A stretch of DNA of 64,000 nt from Spongospora subterranea f. sp. subterranea (Eukaryota; Endomyxa: Phytomyxea; Phytomyxea; Plasmodiophorida): contig JAUGWO010000184.1 of assembly GCA_049724395.1 (NCBI GenBank), forward strand, positions 1 to 64,000, given 5' to 3'. Both the position numbers and the translations under genes were made by a program. The notes under the pieces were generated by a model, which worked only from the letters and a program-made list of their open reading frames with translations, did not search any database and was not told where the DNA came from. This document shows positions 11,339-22,114 of the stretch, piece after piece; the stretch's first letter is position 1; each line of letters opens with the position of its first letter.

Positions 11339-11896
11339 GTGCGAGAACGACCACGAAATATTGGGTTCGATCTGACAGGCACTTCAGCAAACAACCGATC
11401 AATCGTCGACGAGTACGTCGGGAATATCGGCACTCCCCTCAGCAGCGGATGCGGTGGACCGAGCATCGTTCCTGACTCTGCTGGTTCCCCATCTTTTTCA
11501 ACTAATTCGGAGAGCAGTTCCACAGAGGGCCTGCCTACGCAACGGCGGTCAAAGCCTTGTCCTAAGCGGAAACTGTCGAAATCAGTGGAATTAAGGAAAT
11601 TCCCAAAACCGACAGCAAATTCCCCTAAACAACTTCCAAAGAAGCTTGACTTCGTCTCTTCGTTCGTTGAAACGCAGAAAAATGCTCTGGATTTGGAGAA
11701 ACAGCGAATGGATCGCGAGCTGAGCTTGCAGGAAAAACAGGTTGCTCTCGAACTCCAAAAAGGGGAGGCATCCAAGGCTGGTGAAAGTCAGGCTGCAAAG
11801 GCGGCGATGGTATCCGATCTGATGAAAGCGGGAATTCCATGGGAGGATATTGTCAAAGCAGTATCTTATGTATTTGATACTAGTAATAAATATTAG
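11339..11896 (+). pseudogene. Harbinger SANT/Myb-like protein, C-terminal part only
   Basis: An open frame without ATG at its start encodes a Ser/Pro-rich linker followed by a coiled coil (about residues 115-160, QRMDRELSLQEKQVALELQK) and a short C-terminal helix ending FDTSNKY. This matches the C-terminal layout of the SANT/Myb-like second protein of PIF/Harbinger transposons, which helps the transposase enter the nucleus and bind the ends. The N-terminal SANT domain is missing on the left, where the sequence meets the RUVBL2 promoter. It converges tail to tail with the transposase, overlapping by 4 bp. Probably inactive. Confidence 0.6.
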
Positions 11897-13240
11897 GACC
11901 AGAAGTCCAGTACTGTTGACTGGATTTCTCGTCTCCAGTTCGATAAAGAGATCGGGACCCGATCACGCCCTGCAAGCTGATTTGAAGCGTCTATGCCTTC
12001 TTGATCCTCTTCGTATCTATCGATAAAATCCTCGGTCCGCCGCTCACGGTTAACCATGTTGTGAAGCACACAGCAGGCCGAGATCCATTGGCAAGCGAAC
12101 CTTACATCCTCGGGCTTGTTAATGCAAATACGAAGACCACGTAGCGATTGCCACCTGCCTTTTAAGATGCCGTTACCATGTTCAGAAACCACGCGAGCGC
12201 TCGATAGTCGTAAATTGAGGGCAGCATTTTCTGGATTAGAGGCAGCAGGCTGTCGGTACGGGACCAACATCTCTCTGGTCATGGTGAAGCCAGAATCTCC
12301 TAGTTGATATTGCCCTTCTGGAAAATATTGTCCAGGATTCTTACTTACTGATCCTGATTCCCATGCTTTTGCATCATGAACGGATCCTGGCCATCCAGAA
12401 ACAATGTAGCGAACTTGACGTTTACGGTCGAAAGTCAAAATAACATTAAAGGAGTACTTTCATTTGCGACTCCAATAGACTTCCCCTTGCAACTTCGGCA
12501 TCTGAGACAAAACGACGTGCGTCCCATCTGTCGAAAGTATACAGCCTTAAACCAAACTCGCGATGGTTTTGAGCCGACAACTCTCGCCTTCCTTCAGAGT
12601 CAGGCCAAAATATATACTCTGCAGCAATCGTGTCCAGAGCTGTTATTACACGTTTTGTGTAGAGCGATACTGTTCCGTATCCAACGCCCTTGGCACGAGA
12701 AACAATACCTAACGACGCTCCGCTTCCACAATGGCCAAGCCGATGTAGAGCACAGGCTAGTTGAACCCAAACCTCTCGCTGTGGAGTTGCTGAATCATTG
12801 TGGAAAACAGGGCAATCTGCGATGTTGATCGAAATTCCGATTAGATTGGGAGATATTCACAGATCCAGAGATTTACTTTCAATTTGACTAACGATTCTAG
12901 CGAATGTTTGCTGGCTACAGCGTACCTCTTGTTTAAATTCATCAACTTCTAAGAAAGGCAAAAGTCGCAAGGCTCCTAAATCTCTAATAAGATTACGTCG
13001 ACGATTAACGTTGCGAGCCTGAATCACATGGATGATATCAATGCAATTCAAGCGAGCGAAATAAAAACAAAAAACCTGACGAACACAGAGGATAAACTGA
13101 ACTAGTTGATTTGCTGATCTCATTAGACGCTTAGCTCGCTGACGATTCGAAAACCGACACAAGGCATGCTGCATAGCCAGTAGGCGAAGACATCGCTCAG
13201 CATCCGATAGAAGCCTCGCTCGGTCAGACACACGAGGCAT
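11893..13240 (-). pseudogene. PIF/Harbinger DDE transposase, broken
   Basis: Read leftward from an ATG at 13240, the N-terminal part (to 12857) is followed by VWVQLACALHRLGH and VSLYTKRVITAL (helix-turn-helix region), TDGTHVVLSQMP with the first catalytic Asp, VSGWPGSVHDAKAW, YQLGDSGFTMTREML with the second Asp, VVSEHGNGILKGRW with the catalytic Glu, and WISACCVLHNM. These are DDE_Tnp_4 hallmarks. Breaks: an in-frame TGA near 12863, a frameshift near 12540 just before TDGTHV, and a TGA at 12460-12462 within the YWSRK segment. With three lesions it cannot encode an active transposase. Confidence 0.88.
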
Positions 13241-13353
13241 TAGATGACGACGGCGCCCATTCGGCGATTATCTGCAACGATAAGTGAATAAGTTACTGAT
13301 GGCAGGTGTATCCAAGCAGTGTCGGTTTTCGAATCGTCAGCGAGGCAAATCAA

Positions 13354-13607
13354 AGTTTAAAAGCAGCGGCACACGCAACTTTGATACCCCCTTCTAGAAA
13401 ACCTGCTTTTATCGAGTGCTTTTAAAGGATAAAAAGTGCTTTTAAACTGATTAAAAGCAGAGTTTAAAAGCAGCGGCACACGCAACTTTGATACCCCCTT
13501 CTAGAAAACCTGCTTTTATCGAGTGCTTTTAAAGGATAAAAAGTGCTTTTAAACTGATTAAAAGCAGAGTTTAGAAGCAGCGGCACACGCAACTTTGATA
13601 CCAATAG
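13354..13607 (+). repeat. 107-bp tandem repeat at the Harbinger end
   Basis: Two complete 107-bp copies (13354-13460 and 13461-13567) and 40 bp of a third. Each copy contains CGCAACTTTGATACCCCC, which also forms the ends of the adjacent palindromic element. The third copy stops inside this motif where the palindrome begins. The AT-rich part is built from AAAAGCGCTTTT-like palindromes. Confidence 0.9.
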
Positions 13608-13856
13608 GGGGTATCAAAGTTGCGATTCCGCAGAATTTAAAAAGCGCTTTTAAAGGGTGTCCACGGACCCTTTAAAAGCGCTTTTTAATTTTAAAAGCAC
13701 CTCGGGAGATGCTTTTAAAATTTCAAAGCGCTTTTAAACTACGAGGCTAACGCACGGACTTCTGCGCATGTCGAGCGCAGCGTGATCCGAACAGCAACCA
13801 CCGCCCAGACAAAACTCCACCCTCACCGATTCATTTCCCCGATTCATTATAGAATC

Positions 13857-14297
13857 ATGTCTCAGCAAACAACACCAAGAGTTATGCCTGGCAAAGCAGC
13901 GGCGACGAAGTCGCGACGACGAACGACAGCAGCCGAATATCTGATGATGGTCGAGTTCATTGAAATCGATACTAACTTTCAGTTGATCACTGGAGGTGCC
14001 GCAAAGGGCAAGCCAATGCAGGCTGGTCAGAAATTGACGAAAGCCGATGCATACAGAGCTTTAGCAGAGTATATGAACAAAAAATTGAAAGATCCAAAGC
14101 GCATTTGGACAGCATCCGAAGCGAAAAGCCGATGGGAATCGTACTGGAATCGGTACAAAGCCACACATAAGCAGATTCATTCACAAACGGGTTTCGGATT
14201 GACCCAGAAAGATGAAGATCAAGGGATTTTGACTATGGCAGAAAAGGAAGAGCGGATGTGCCCTTATTACTGCCGTTTGGATGCGTTGTTTGGGTAA
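13857..14297 (+). CDS. SANT/Myb-like Harbinger accessory protein, left arm copy
   Basis: From ATG 13857 (MSQQTTPRVM) it encodes about 146 residues: a basic N-terminus (AATKSRRRTTAAEYL), then a SANT/Myb-like helix bundle with ADAYRALAEYMNKKL, RIWTASEAKSRWESYW and RYKATHKQIHSQTGFGL, ending YYCRLDALFG. This layout is typical of the second protein of fungal Harbinger elements, which binds DNA and partners the transposase. The frame stops at the inner edge of the arm, so the C-terminal coiled coil is lost. The copy in the other arm is nearly identical. Whether it is expressed is unknown. Confidence 0.65.
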   Translation: MSQQTTPRVMPGKAAATKSRRRTTAAEYLMMVEFIEIDTNFQLITGGAAKGKPMQAGQKLTKADAYRALAEYMNKKLKDPKRIWTASEAKSRWESYWNRYKATHKQIHSQTGFGLTQKDEDQGILTMAEKEERMCPYYCRLDALFG

Positions 14298-14884
14298 AGG
14301 CAGAACATCAATCCTGCCGTCATCTTTGAAGTTGGCGTCTGGGAGAATTCAGGAGCGCTGTCATAAACCGGTCGCGGGCTTGGAAAAAAACCTGGGGCGA
14401 CGCCGCCAACTTCAAAGATGACGGCAGGATTGATGTTCTGCCTTTGCCCAAACAACGCATCCAAACGACAGTAATAAGGGCACATCCGCTCTTCCTTTTC
14501 TGCCATAGTCAAAATCCCTTGATCTTCATCTTTCTGGGTCAATCCGAAACCCGTTTGTGAATGAATCTGCTTATGTGTGGCTTTGTACCGATTCCAGTAC
14601 GATTCCCATCGGCTTTTCGCTTCGGATGCTGTCCAAATGCGCTTTGGATCTTTCAATTTTTTGTTCATATACTCTGCTAAAGCTCTGTATGCATCGGCTT
14701 TCGTCAATTTCTGACCAGCCTGCATTGGCTTGCCCTTTGCGGCACCTCCAGTGATCAACTGAAAGTTAGTATCGATTTCAATGAACTCGACCATCATCAG
14801 ATATTCGGCTGCTGTCGTTCGTCGTCGCGACTTCGTCGCCGCTGCTTTGCCAGGCATAACTCTTGGTGTTGTTTGCTGAGACAT
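14267..14884 (-). CDS. SANT/Myb-like Harbinger accessory protein, right arm copy reading through the spacer
   Basis: The mirror-image copy starts at ATG 14884 and is practically identical to the left-arm protein through the SANT-like domain. It then reads across the spacer (GGVAPGFFPSPRPVY) and on into the other arm in antisense, giving about 205 residues. The last 20 or so residues are therefore an artefact of the inversion. The spacer-encoded Pro-rich stretch probably reflects the original gene beyond the SANT domain. Confidence 0.6.
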   Translation of the reverse strand: MSQQTTPRVMPGKAAATKSRRRTTAAEYLMMVEFIEIDTNFQLITGGAAKGKPMQAGQKLTKADAYRALAEYMNKKLKDPKRIWTASEAKSRWESYWNRYKATHKQIHSQTGFGLTQKDEDQGILTMAEKEERMCPYYCRLDALFGQRQNINPAVIFEVGGVAPGFFPSPRPVYDSAPEFSQTPTSKMTAGLMFCLYPNNASKRQ

Positions 14885-15136
14885 GATTCTATAATGAATC
14901 GGGGAAATGAATCGGTGAGGGTGGAGTTTTGTCTGGGCGGCGGTTGCTGCTCGGATCACGCTGCGCTCGACATGCGCAGAAGTCCGTGCGGTAGCCTCGT
15001 AGTTTAAAAGCGCTTTGAAATTTCAAAAGCATCTCCCGAGGTGCTTTTAAAATTAAAAAGCGCTTTTAAAGGGTCCGTGGACACCCTTTAAAAGCGCTTT
15101 TTAAATTCTGCGGAATCGCAACTTTGATACCCCCTA

Positions 15137-15928
15137 TTGAACTTGCAGTACGATCGCGTGCAAAAAGCGAATTACCTTGGCTACAACGAAGAGGCAGCGA
15201 TTGAGACCTGCAGTCGCCATGCCATGCCATGGAGCAGCTCGCTGCGATATGAGACATTGGGAATGGATTGTTTGACCGTCCGGGACGAACAATGGGATAC
15301 CGATCATGAATTGGGTGTGAAATCTTCGCGACGGTTTTTCATACCGGGTACGACAAAAATTGAACAGCAGAGTTTCGGATCCGTGTAAATTTTATCCTAC
15401 TGCAAATCCAACTTCATTCTGGGTAGGACAAAATTTATTGTATGAGTTTACAGATTTGCTTGATCCAGATTGTGTCCTAATGCAGCTGGGTGGGTCTGCC
15501 GGTTGAAACTCATCAGCGTATCTGTCACAAACGTGCCGGGAATATGCTATGATTGGATCATTTATGTTAGCAAATGTGAGGGAATACGTGGGCCAGCATG
15601 TCTGATCATTGCGTATGGAGGCAGTGCAGAATATGAATTGTTAGCCTCAAAAGTATCCTGCGCTATTGCTGCTGTGGTTTCACCATACAACAAACGGTTC
15701 GTTGCATATGTGGAGATGACGTCCAATTTTACTCAGCGGACTGAATCGGTGGAGTTGGCTCTGGCAGCGAAGTTTGGACAGTCTGGTGAAATCCAACCCG
15801 AACACGACAATGCCATTCTTGACGCCTCATACCGCTGCGAGCTGCTCCATGGCATGACTTTTCCAGGTCTCGCCGACATCGCATGGCAGTTGGCGGGGCA
15901 ACTCCAGAGTCAACCCATTGGCACATAG
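15137..15928 (+). CDS. Hypothetical protein, fragmentary
   Basis: Three protein-like stretches lie directly right of the palindrome: 15137-15388 (ends FFIPGTTKIEQQSFGSV), about 15425-15515 (LLYEFTDLLDPDCVLMQL) and 15600-15928 (EYELLASKVSCAIAAVVS and TFPGLADIAWQLAGQL, ending QPIGT). They are in different frames. A GT-AG pair (about 15381-15424) could join the first two, but I could not build a satisfying model for the whole. The family is not recognised. It may be a real gene whose 5' end was displaced by the palindrome, or a pseudogene. Confidence 0.3.
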
Positions 15929-16114
15929 TAATATTCATACTACAGTAGTGTTGCGACGACAGAGATTTGATCACCTCCATCTGAGGAAAAGTTTTGATCT
16001 GCGACATGCTAGGATCACTATGAATATTATTTCAAACTACATAGATCTGTGAAAATTGCGACTGCAAAGATTCCACAACTTATAAAAGAACGGGGTTTCC
16101 CCCTATGAGTTTAT

Positions 16115-18705
16115 CTAAACGGTGATAAATCTGTTCAGGTTATATTGGCGAATCAGATCGATTCCTGATTCGATCGTGTCGTTGCTAAATTTCATCAGCG
16201 TGTTTGATATAGCTTGAGCATGGCGACCCCTATCCCATTCCGACATCAATTGTAGCAGTCCAATCATTTCTTCTGCGCATCGCGCATTGGCAACAGGCCC
16301 GAATACGTGCTTGAAAATGCCGTTGATGGCGCCTGACACGAATGCTTCCGAAATTATATCGGCCGTTTCTGGTTTCTCCATGATCTTGATCATGATCTTT
16401 ACAGCAGTCATAACATGATCTGGGTCGCATAACTCCACAAGCACGTAGTCAAAAAGTGATCGTTGGATATTGTGCCATTGTTGCGACTCATGACTTGGAA
16501 TACTCGTTAATGTACGCATGCAAGCACCCAACAACTCCACATGATACGATGACATGTTACCGGCATTGGTGGCATGAAGGTCGTCAAGAACATGTTGGGC
16601 TATTGTTAGCTCGTGCCATTTTAAAGATGGAACAATCAACCCCGGAAGGGCGAGTCCCTGGTCCGGATTCATTAGATACTTGCGAATTGATTCATCTTCT
16701 CGAAGAATGTTGAAAAATAGTGTTTGCACACCGTGGTGGAGGTGAACACATCCAGCAATTGTGACAGCACAGAATTTCATTACTGTCGAGGACGTGATAC
16801 CGCCTGGTCCCATAACGCACATGATAAGATGTTCAATATTGTCAATGGAACGATGACCGACAGCAATGGTTTTGAGTAGCGAGGTCAACAACCGAATGAG
16901 CTGCACTTGTACTTCCCACCATTCGTCCTGGCTACAGTCCTGTAATTGAGGTAAAACACCTACTAGCGATTCCATTGCCAAAGGGAACACTGCTAGAGAA
17001 GCTCCAATCGACAACGCTGCAGCTCGAGTTGATGGACAACTAGATCGCAAGCCCATCCCCATATAGTATAGATATAGATCCAGGCTTTTCTCGGTGAATG
17101 TATTCTCTAGTGTCGCCATGCAGCTTAGACTGTGAATGAATTGATCGGTATCACCTTGAAAGTATTCACGAAGGCGATGCGCGGCGTCCATACGATCATC
17201 GCCATAAGCATAGAGCAAGGGACAAACACGTTGCATACATGATGGTGAGCGAGCAATCAATCGACAAACATGATTCAACGCGAAATCGTTAAAAATCGAC
17301 TGTGTCCTAGCCGCATCGATCTCCGACATTTGACGACCAAGAACTTCGAGAAAATCAACCACCTTCTGTTGCACATCTGTGAATATTGTTTGTCGCAGCT
17401 GTAATAATGTATGCATGCGCGAAAACACCTCCCAGAACTGTATTGGATTGGATACGCAAACCTGAGCGAATTGGCCCACGCGTTCCACCATCTCGAGTAC
17501 GACGCTGCGAATAATATCGACGCCGTTCACAAAATTGGCGATATCCTTGACGAATTTCACAGCAGTGGTCGAATGACCCAAGTGCCGGGTAACAATATCG
17601 TCAAGAATGCCAATAATTGACTCTGGCTGATCCCCGGAATCGCCACGACTGGATGGAGATGCCCCTTCTAGCGTTGAATGATTCGTTAAACGCTTGGCAT
17701 GCTGCTGGGCCAGTTCGGCAGCCAATTGCCCATGACCCTGTTTAACGACTACCTGCTTGACCAATTGAATTGACTGTGGTGAGTTTGATGCAGTAGACGA
17801 TGTTATCGTGCCCGGGGCTGCAGGATCAGAACACTGTTGTACAAGGCGTTGGGTCACCCGTGGAATCTTGAGTTCTTTATCGCGCGAGGTCGACATAAAC
17901 CTTTCAGGGTTGTTTAATCGCTCCTCTTTGATAGCGGCCTCTCGTGCCGCAATCACTTTCAGCGCTTTTGCTTGCATCTGAAAAGACCATATTAGTGATT
18001 GACTCTTAAATCGCTGCTGTTATCAGAAATTGACTCATTAAAACCAAAAACTCGCAATCTCGCTGAGTTATCGTTTTCCTGCTACAGTTAATACGCAGAT
18101 AGAACTTTTCGCGGAAACCACCCTAAAACAGTGCAAAAACAAACTTTGACAAGAGAGCACACACGACTTCCAAATACTTGAAACAATTCCTTTGTGAAAA
18201 GGCATTTCGAAGATCGCACAAAACCCAGATCGGCGAAAGTTAGAGCAGCTTTCGCATTTAAAATTACCTGAACAGGAGGATCATCGTTTTGAATGGACTC
18301 TTTGACGGAGACGGAGGCCGTATGTCGGGCAAATGGCGGCACGAGCTCAGACTCCTGAACCGGCTCCGGTGTCGGGATACGCTTTGCTGTCAAAAACGTG
18401 TAAATTTTCTTCAAGAGTAAGACTGCAGCTCCGGGTTCAGCAACGAGGACGCGATCGATAACTGGTCGAGTAATGGGAATCGATGCGCGTTTAAAAAACC
18501 GCTCAAGGCAATTCCAGTTGTCGACCTTTCGCTTCTGTCCGAAACTATTGTCGAATGAATGCATGGAGACGTCGTGGGCATAATAACGTGAGAAGATTTC
18601 AGCGACTAGAAAGCCATTGGATAGGTCGCGACGCGGATTCTTTACCGAATAGGAAAGGTCGAGGCTTTGAAGCCATCTAAGCACCTCTCGTGGCACCCCA
18701 CTCAT
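16115..18705 (-). CDS. SPATA4-type CH-domain flagellar protein with long helical-repeat C-terminus
   Basis: Two exons on the minus strand: 18705-18268 and 17977-16115, joined by a GT-AG intron (CAG/GTAATT, TTTTCAG/ATG) with the frame kept, giving 766 residues. The start MSGVPREVLRWLQSLDL and the following NGFLVAEIFSRYY are typical of the CH_2 (DUF1042) calponin-homology-like domain of SPATA4 and SPEF1 proteins, which bind microtubules in cilia and sperm tails. After a basic linker (about 150-185, AAREAAIKEERL) comes about 450 residues of alpha-helical, HEAT/ARM-like sequence. Mammalian SPATA4 is only about 300 residues, so the C-terminal part is extra or belongs to a longer lineage form. Residues upstream of this ATG are open but lack similarity. 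The flagellar role is inferred from the CH_2 domain. Confidence 0.8.
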
Positions 18706-19016
18706 CGAAACAATGATTTCACCCAGCGTGACCAGGGATATGTTATCGATCGCCTGGTACTCCTCATTCCACATTATGTAATCAGCAAAGGCGAGCCTCA
18801 AATATGGCTGATATACCCAACAACTTCATACAGACACTTCACTCAAAGATGATCATAAACCCACAAACATCATTCAAAAGACTATCAAATAGTCTTCAAC
18901 TTCAATCAACACAGACCGGCGTTCTTGACAGACAAACATTTGTTTTTCATATGAAGACAACTAGCAGAATATGTAGATGAAGGATTTGTTGGCGATTAAT
19001 CATTTATTAACATGGG
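18706..19016. other. Intergenic between the SPATA4-type gene and mS29
   Basis: Holds the 5' flank of the SPATA4-type gene and the 3' flank of the mS29 gene, both on the minus strand. No repeat or RNA gene seen. Confidence 0.4.
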
Positions 19017-20106
19017 TTATAAAACCTGAAGGGCGCGAGAAAGTTCACGAGGATTACGGCAGGATATAGCACTGACGTATTGCTTGAACTGGAGATCGTC
19101 AACCTCAGGATGATCAAACAAGAGATTATCATGACGCCAATGGCCCACAACCGTGTCAAATTCCTCAGCCGTGTACGCTGGAATCGTGACGACATGACGA
19201 GAAGGGAGACCGCGAAGGGAAGAGGTCGTCGGCGATGAATACATTGAAGCTCATCCCGGCAACCATCAGGCCATTTACAGGCCCTTTATCGAACAGATCC
19301 ATGAATAAACGGACCATTGCCAATTGCGACGCCATCAACGGCTTTGTGGTGTCGGGATCAAAATAAGCGCATCGCCTTAGCCAACTATTGAACTTATCCA
19401 CAACCACAAGTATCTTAACGTCTTTCGTCGACTTGATAACATCGAAGAACTGGAAAATTAAGTCGCCGACATTCTCTGTCTCGGCACCGAATTTGACCAG
19501 GTCCATGAGTGTAGCTGTATCAGGAAGGGAGTATTCTGGGAGCGCGTTCGGCAGGCGGATCGCTGCTAGATGATCGCTGTGCGTCTTGGCCAATTCTGCA
19601 AACCACAACTGATGCAAATCAGGCTGGATAAACATATCACTGTGTTCTGTGGAGCGAATGGCACGTTTTCCTGATTCAGAAACCCGTTCGGCATCAGGTA
19701 AGAATATCGTCATCCAATCGGGTTGGTGTCTCGCCCAAGACATAATGTAATTCAGAATAGTGCTGCGACCAGCGCCAGGTCGATGGCCACCCACAACGAT
19801 TGTGTCCCCAAACTGATACCGATGTTCTTGGCCGCAATTCCGGATTCCATCAACGATGCGAAATCCTTGCGATCTGATCAACATCTTTCTGCACGATGTT
19901 AAGGTAAATTCGTCCTCTATTGTCCCTGATAATCCTTCAGAAATCAACGATCCATCAAAGGTGTAGTATTTGCCGGCGTCATCCTCTGTATGCTCGGTCA
20001 CACTACGGTCAGTATATAGTTGAGGTTTGGGCTTTTGTTCGACAGTGGTAGTGTGATTTGCAGCGCTAGCGCCATTGCTGGTCGAATCCTTAGAGGGTTT
20101 CGTCAT
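19017..20106 (-). CDS. MRPS29: Mitochondrial small-subunit ribosomal protein mS29 (DAP3), one frame break
   Basis: mS29/DAP3 is a GTP-binding protein of the mitochondrial small ribosomal subunit. From ATG 20106 the frame encodes YQFGDTIVVGGHRPGAGRST, whose GGHRPGAGRST is a P-loop (about residues 107-117), a Walker B-like ILVVVDKFNSW (about 231-241), and GLMVAGMSFNVFIADD. The C-terminal part, HVVTIPAYTAEEFDTVVGHW and AISCRNPRELSRALQVL, typical of the family, lies in a different frame ending at 19017. The frames overlap at 19165-19244. No GT-AG intron restores the frame there, so a one-base indel (real or from assembly) is likely. The N-terminus lacks a clear mitochondrial presequence. Confidence 0.8.
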
Positions 20107-20617
20107 GTCTGGGGAGGTTCCCAACCGTCTCTGCTTCAGGTTTCCGCTTGTCGTATTCCTGGATTGTTCGACCGATCTCCTGAAATCGTCTCACCGAATC
20201 CGAAATAATTTCGCGCCATTCGCTATCGGTGGCGTCTTGGGGTGTTTCAGCCTCCGCCAAGGATTCTCTTCTTGATGCTAGAACTTGTTCCCTTAATCGA
20301 TAGAATAGCAGACGCGAAGCTGGGTCAAGCCCGGCCACGACCTTCTCCAGTTCGCTCAACGCGCCAGCATCTCCGTCTTCTGTCGCCTCAAGTAAATCCG
20401 TTAAACGACGTTGCAGCGATCCATCCGGATACGGGTCCGAGAATAAATCCCCGCTCTGAAGTCGGCGCATCCGCGCTTCCGCTTCATGATCGGAAGTTGG
20501 ATCCCATTTCGACATTATCTTGCTCATTTGAGGTAATCGAAGATCGGTAAGTTTACCGGATTCACCAGAAGCATAACGCCAACCAATTCCAGGAGATAAT
20601 CGCCGACGGCACCACAT
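20090..20617 (-). CDS. Hypothetical protein with likely mitochondrial presequence, overlapping mS29
   Basis: 175 residues from ATG 20617. The N-terminus MWCRRRLSPGIGWRYASG is Arg-rich, lacks acidic residues and looks like a mitochondrial targeting peptide. The rest is helical and charged (GSLQRRLTDLLEATEDGD, EVVAGLDPASRLLFYRLREQ resembles the central part). I do not recognise a family. Its stop codon lies inside the first codons of mS29 (overlap of about 17 bp in a different frame). Either the two share a transcript or they are parts of one mitochondrial protein separated by a missed splice or frame error, since mS29 itself lacks a presequence. Confidence 0.5.
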   Translation of the reverse strand: MWCRRRLSPGIGWRYASGESGKLTDLRLPQMSKIMSKWDPTSDHEAEARMRRLQSGDLFSDPYPDGSLQRRLTDLLEATEDGDAGALSELEKVVAGLDPASRLLFYRLREQVLASRRESLAEAETPQDATDSEWREIISDSVRRFQEIGRTIQEYDKRKPEAETVGNLPRHDETL

Positions 20618-21091
20618 TCCCTAAGATATATGGGGTGTTACCGGCAGATGGCAGTATTCGTAACGTTATTTACCCACTGGGTGACACTGCAGTTGGCCCG
20701 CAGCCCCGCACCGTGTTACGAGGCTGCGATCGCTTTTATGAAAAATGCGCTTTTGTGCTCTTATGTGACCATGATCACAACACCTCACGTTTATCTGACC
20801 CATAGCGACACATCTTATTTGCAAGGAAAAACAGGCTCAGAGTCCAAACCTTGGAATGGCATATATCACCCACCACTTAAATTGTTAGCGTATATGAAGC
20901 TACTCCCGATTTTATCAGGCGCTGCTTCAATATACTCCTCCGTTCCAAACAAACTGGTCGATAACAGACGTTTTTTTTCTTCCAAAATATTGTGGTCGAT
21001 ATGGCTTCATATTTCTTAGAGATAAAACACACTCCTTCACATACGCCCTTTTTAAAATAATCAACAGGGAGAAAACTATTTTAGTTTATGT
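20618..21091. other. No supported gene
   Basis: A plus-strand frame (20630-21019) is open but shows no recognisable domain. This is the 5' flank of the minus-strand mitochondrial genes. A homopolymer T run occurs near 20970. Confidence 0.35.
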
Positions 21092-21640
21092 TTAGTGTTC
21101 GAATTGTTTGCCAAAAGATGGTGATCGTCGTTCCAAGACAATAGCCCGAGCATTCTTCAGGTCGTTCGAATGACATATCAGCGATATAAGAAGCTGGTCT
21201 GCACTTTGTAGGTTTGTCTTTACAATATCAGGGATTAAAAATCGGTTGCCACTTCCGTCTGCATTGCACGAGCTTAGAACGCCATGTAATGTGAGAAATT
21301 TTGATTGAGTTTTGGTGGGTCCTAGTGACCGCCGACACAATATCCTCGATATTACCCGGAATGTTCCCCGGCTGACATAAACAGATGTCGTATTCACCTT
21401 CCTGAACAGCCTTGATAAAATCTTCGTTATCTGGTTTTTTGCGCGGAAGCACATTATTCTGCTGCTTGATTACTGGTACGATTTAACAAACTTGCAATAA
21501 CTTTCGTAATCAGAGCATCCAGGAACTGTTTCCTATCGACCACAATAGCTATTGTAACAATTGTCTGTTCACCATGAGCCCGGTTCTTATATTCGCCCAA
21601 GCCTCTATCGAAAATGATTTTGAAACCTTCCATGACATGA
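21092..21640 (-). pseudogene. Unrecognised gene fragment
   Basis: Three protein-like stretches in different frames read leftward: MEGFKIIFDRGLGEYKNR to about 21460, then KKPDNEDFIKAVQEGEYDI (21228-21452), then FLIPDIVKTNLQSADQLL ending KQFEH at 21092. They could be exons of a small gene with short introns or pieces of a decayed one. No family is recognised and no consistent splice model emerged. Confidence 0.3.
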
Positions 21641-22114
21641 AAAATGCAGGGCCGTTGGCAGCCAGACCATTATATGGTGTATTGCCTCACACAGAGACTC
21701 GAGACGTCATCTTTAAACGAAGATAGAACAGCGAAAAGTAAAGTGGCGTTGCTTCAAAAACACTACATATGAAAGAAATAAACTGTTTTCGTGATCATCG
21801 ATTTTTTGAACTCGATGTTTTTCAAACTTGACCTTAACTCGGTGAAAAAGACAGTATCGAGCAGTTATTTTGGAAAGGAAGGAGTATCTGAACGGAACTG
21901 GGAATTGATTGTGACGTTAAACGACATTGGATGGCGCGTTGATCTTAGTGATTCAACCTGTACGGTGCTAGTGGAAACTTGTTTAACATTATGGCAGGTC
22001 TTGATAGCAGGGATCATGGAACAGTGTTTTAATACAATTTGTATTTGTTCGATAATTGGTCAAAAAGGGGGATAGGGAATATATTATACTATTGTAGGTG
22101 ATAATTAAATCAGA
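21641..22114. other. No supported gene
   Basis: A plus-strand frame (21791-22075) without recognisable motifs. The right end is the 3' flank of the chitin deacetylase gene. Confidence 0.35.

Larger units (their letters stand above)
13604..15139. mobile_element. 1.5-kb palindromic Harbinger-derived element
   Basis: A near-perfect inverted repeat. The left arm (13604 to about 14337) and right arm (about 14400 to 15139) are almost identical, separated by about 63 bp of unique sequence. Both termini are GGGGGTATCAAAGTTGCG, the terminal motif also seen in the neighbouring 107-bp repeats. Each arm carries the same SANT/Myb-like coding sequence, so two copies face each other. No transposase is inside, so movement would need one in trans. 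High arm identity implies recent origin. I cannot define a clean target duplication. Confidence 0.9.

Noticed and set aside
12857-12905. A 44-nt GT-AG intron bridging the TGA between the N-terminal part and the body of the Harbinger transposase
   Set aside because: Removing it puts the downstream helix-turn-helix region out of frame. The region is in frame without splicing, so the TGA is a nonsense mutation in a relic.
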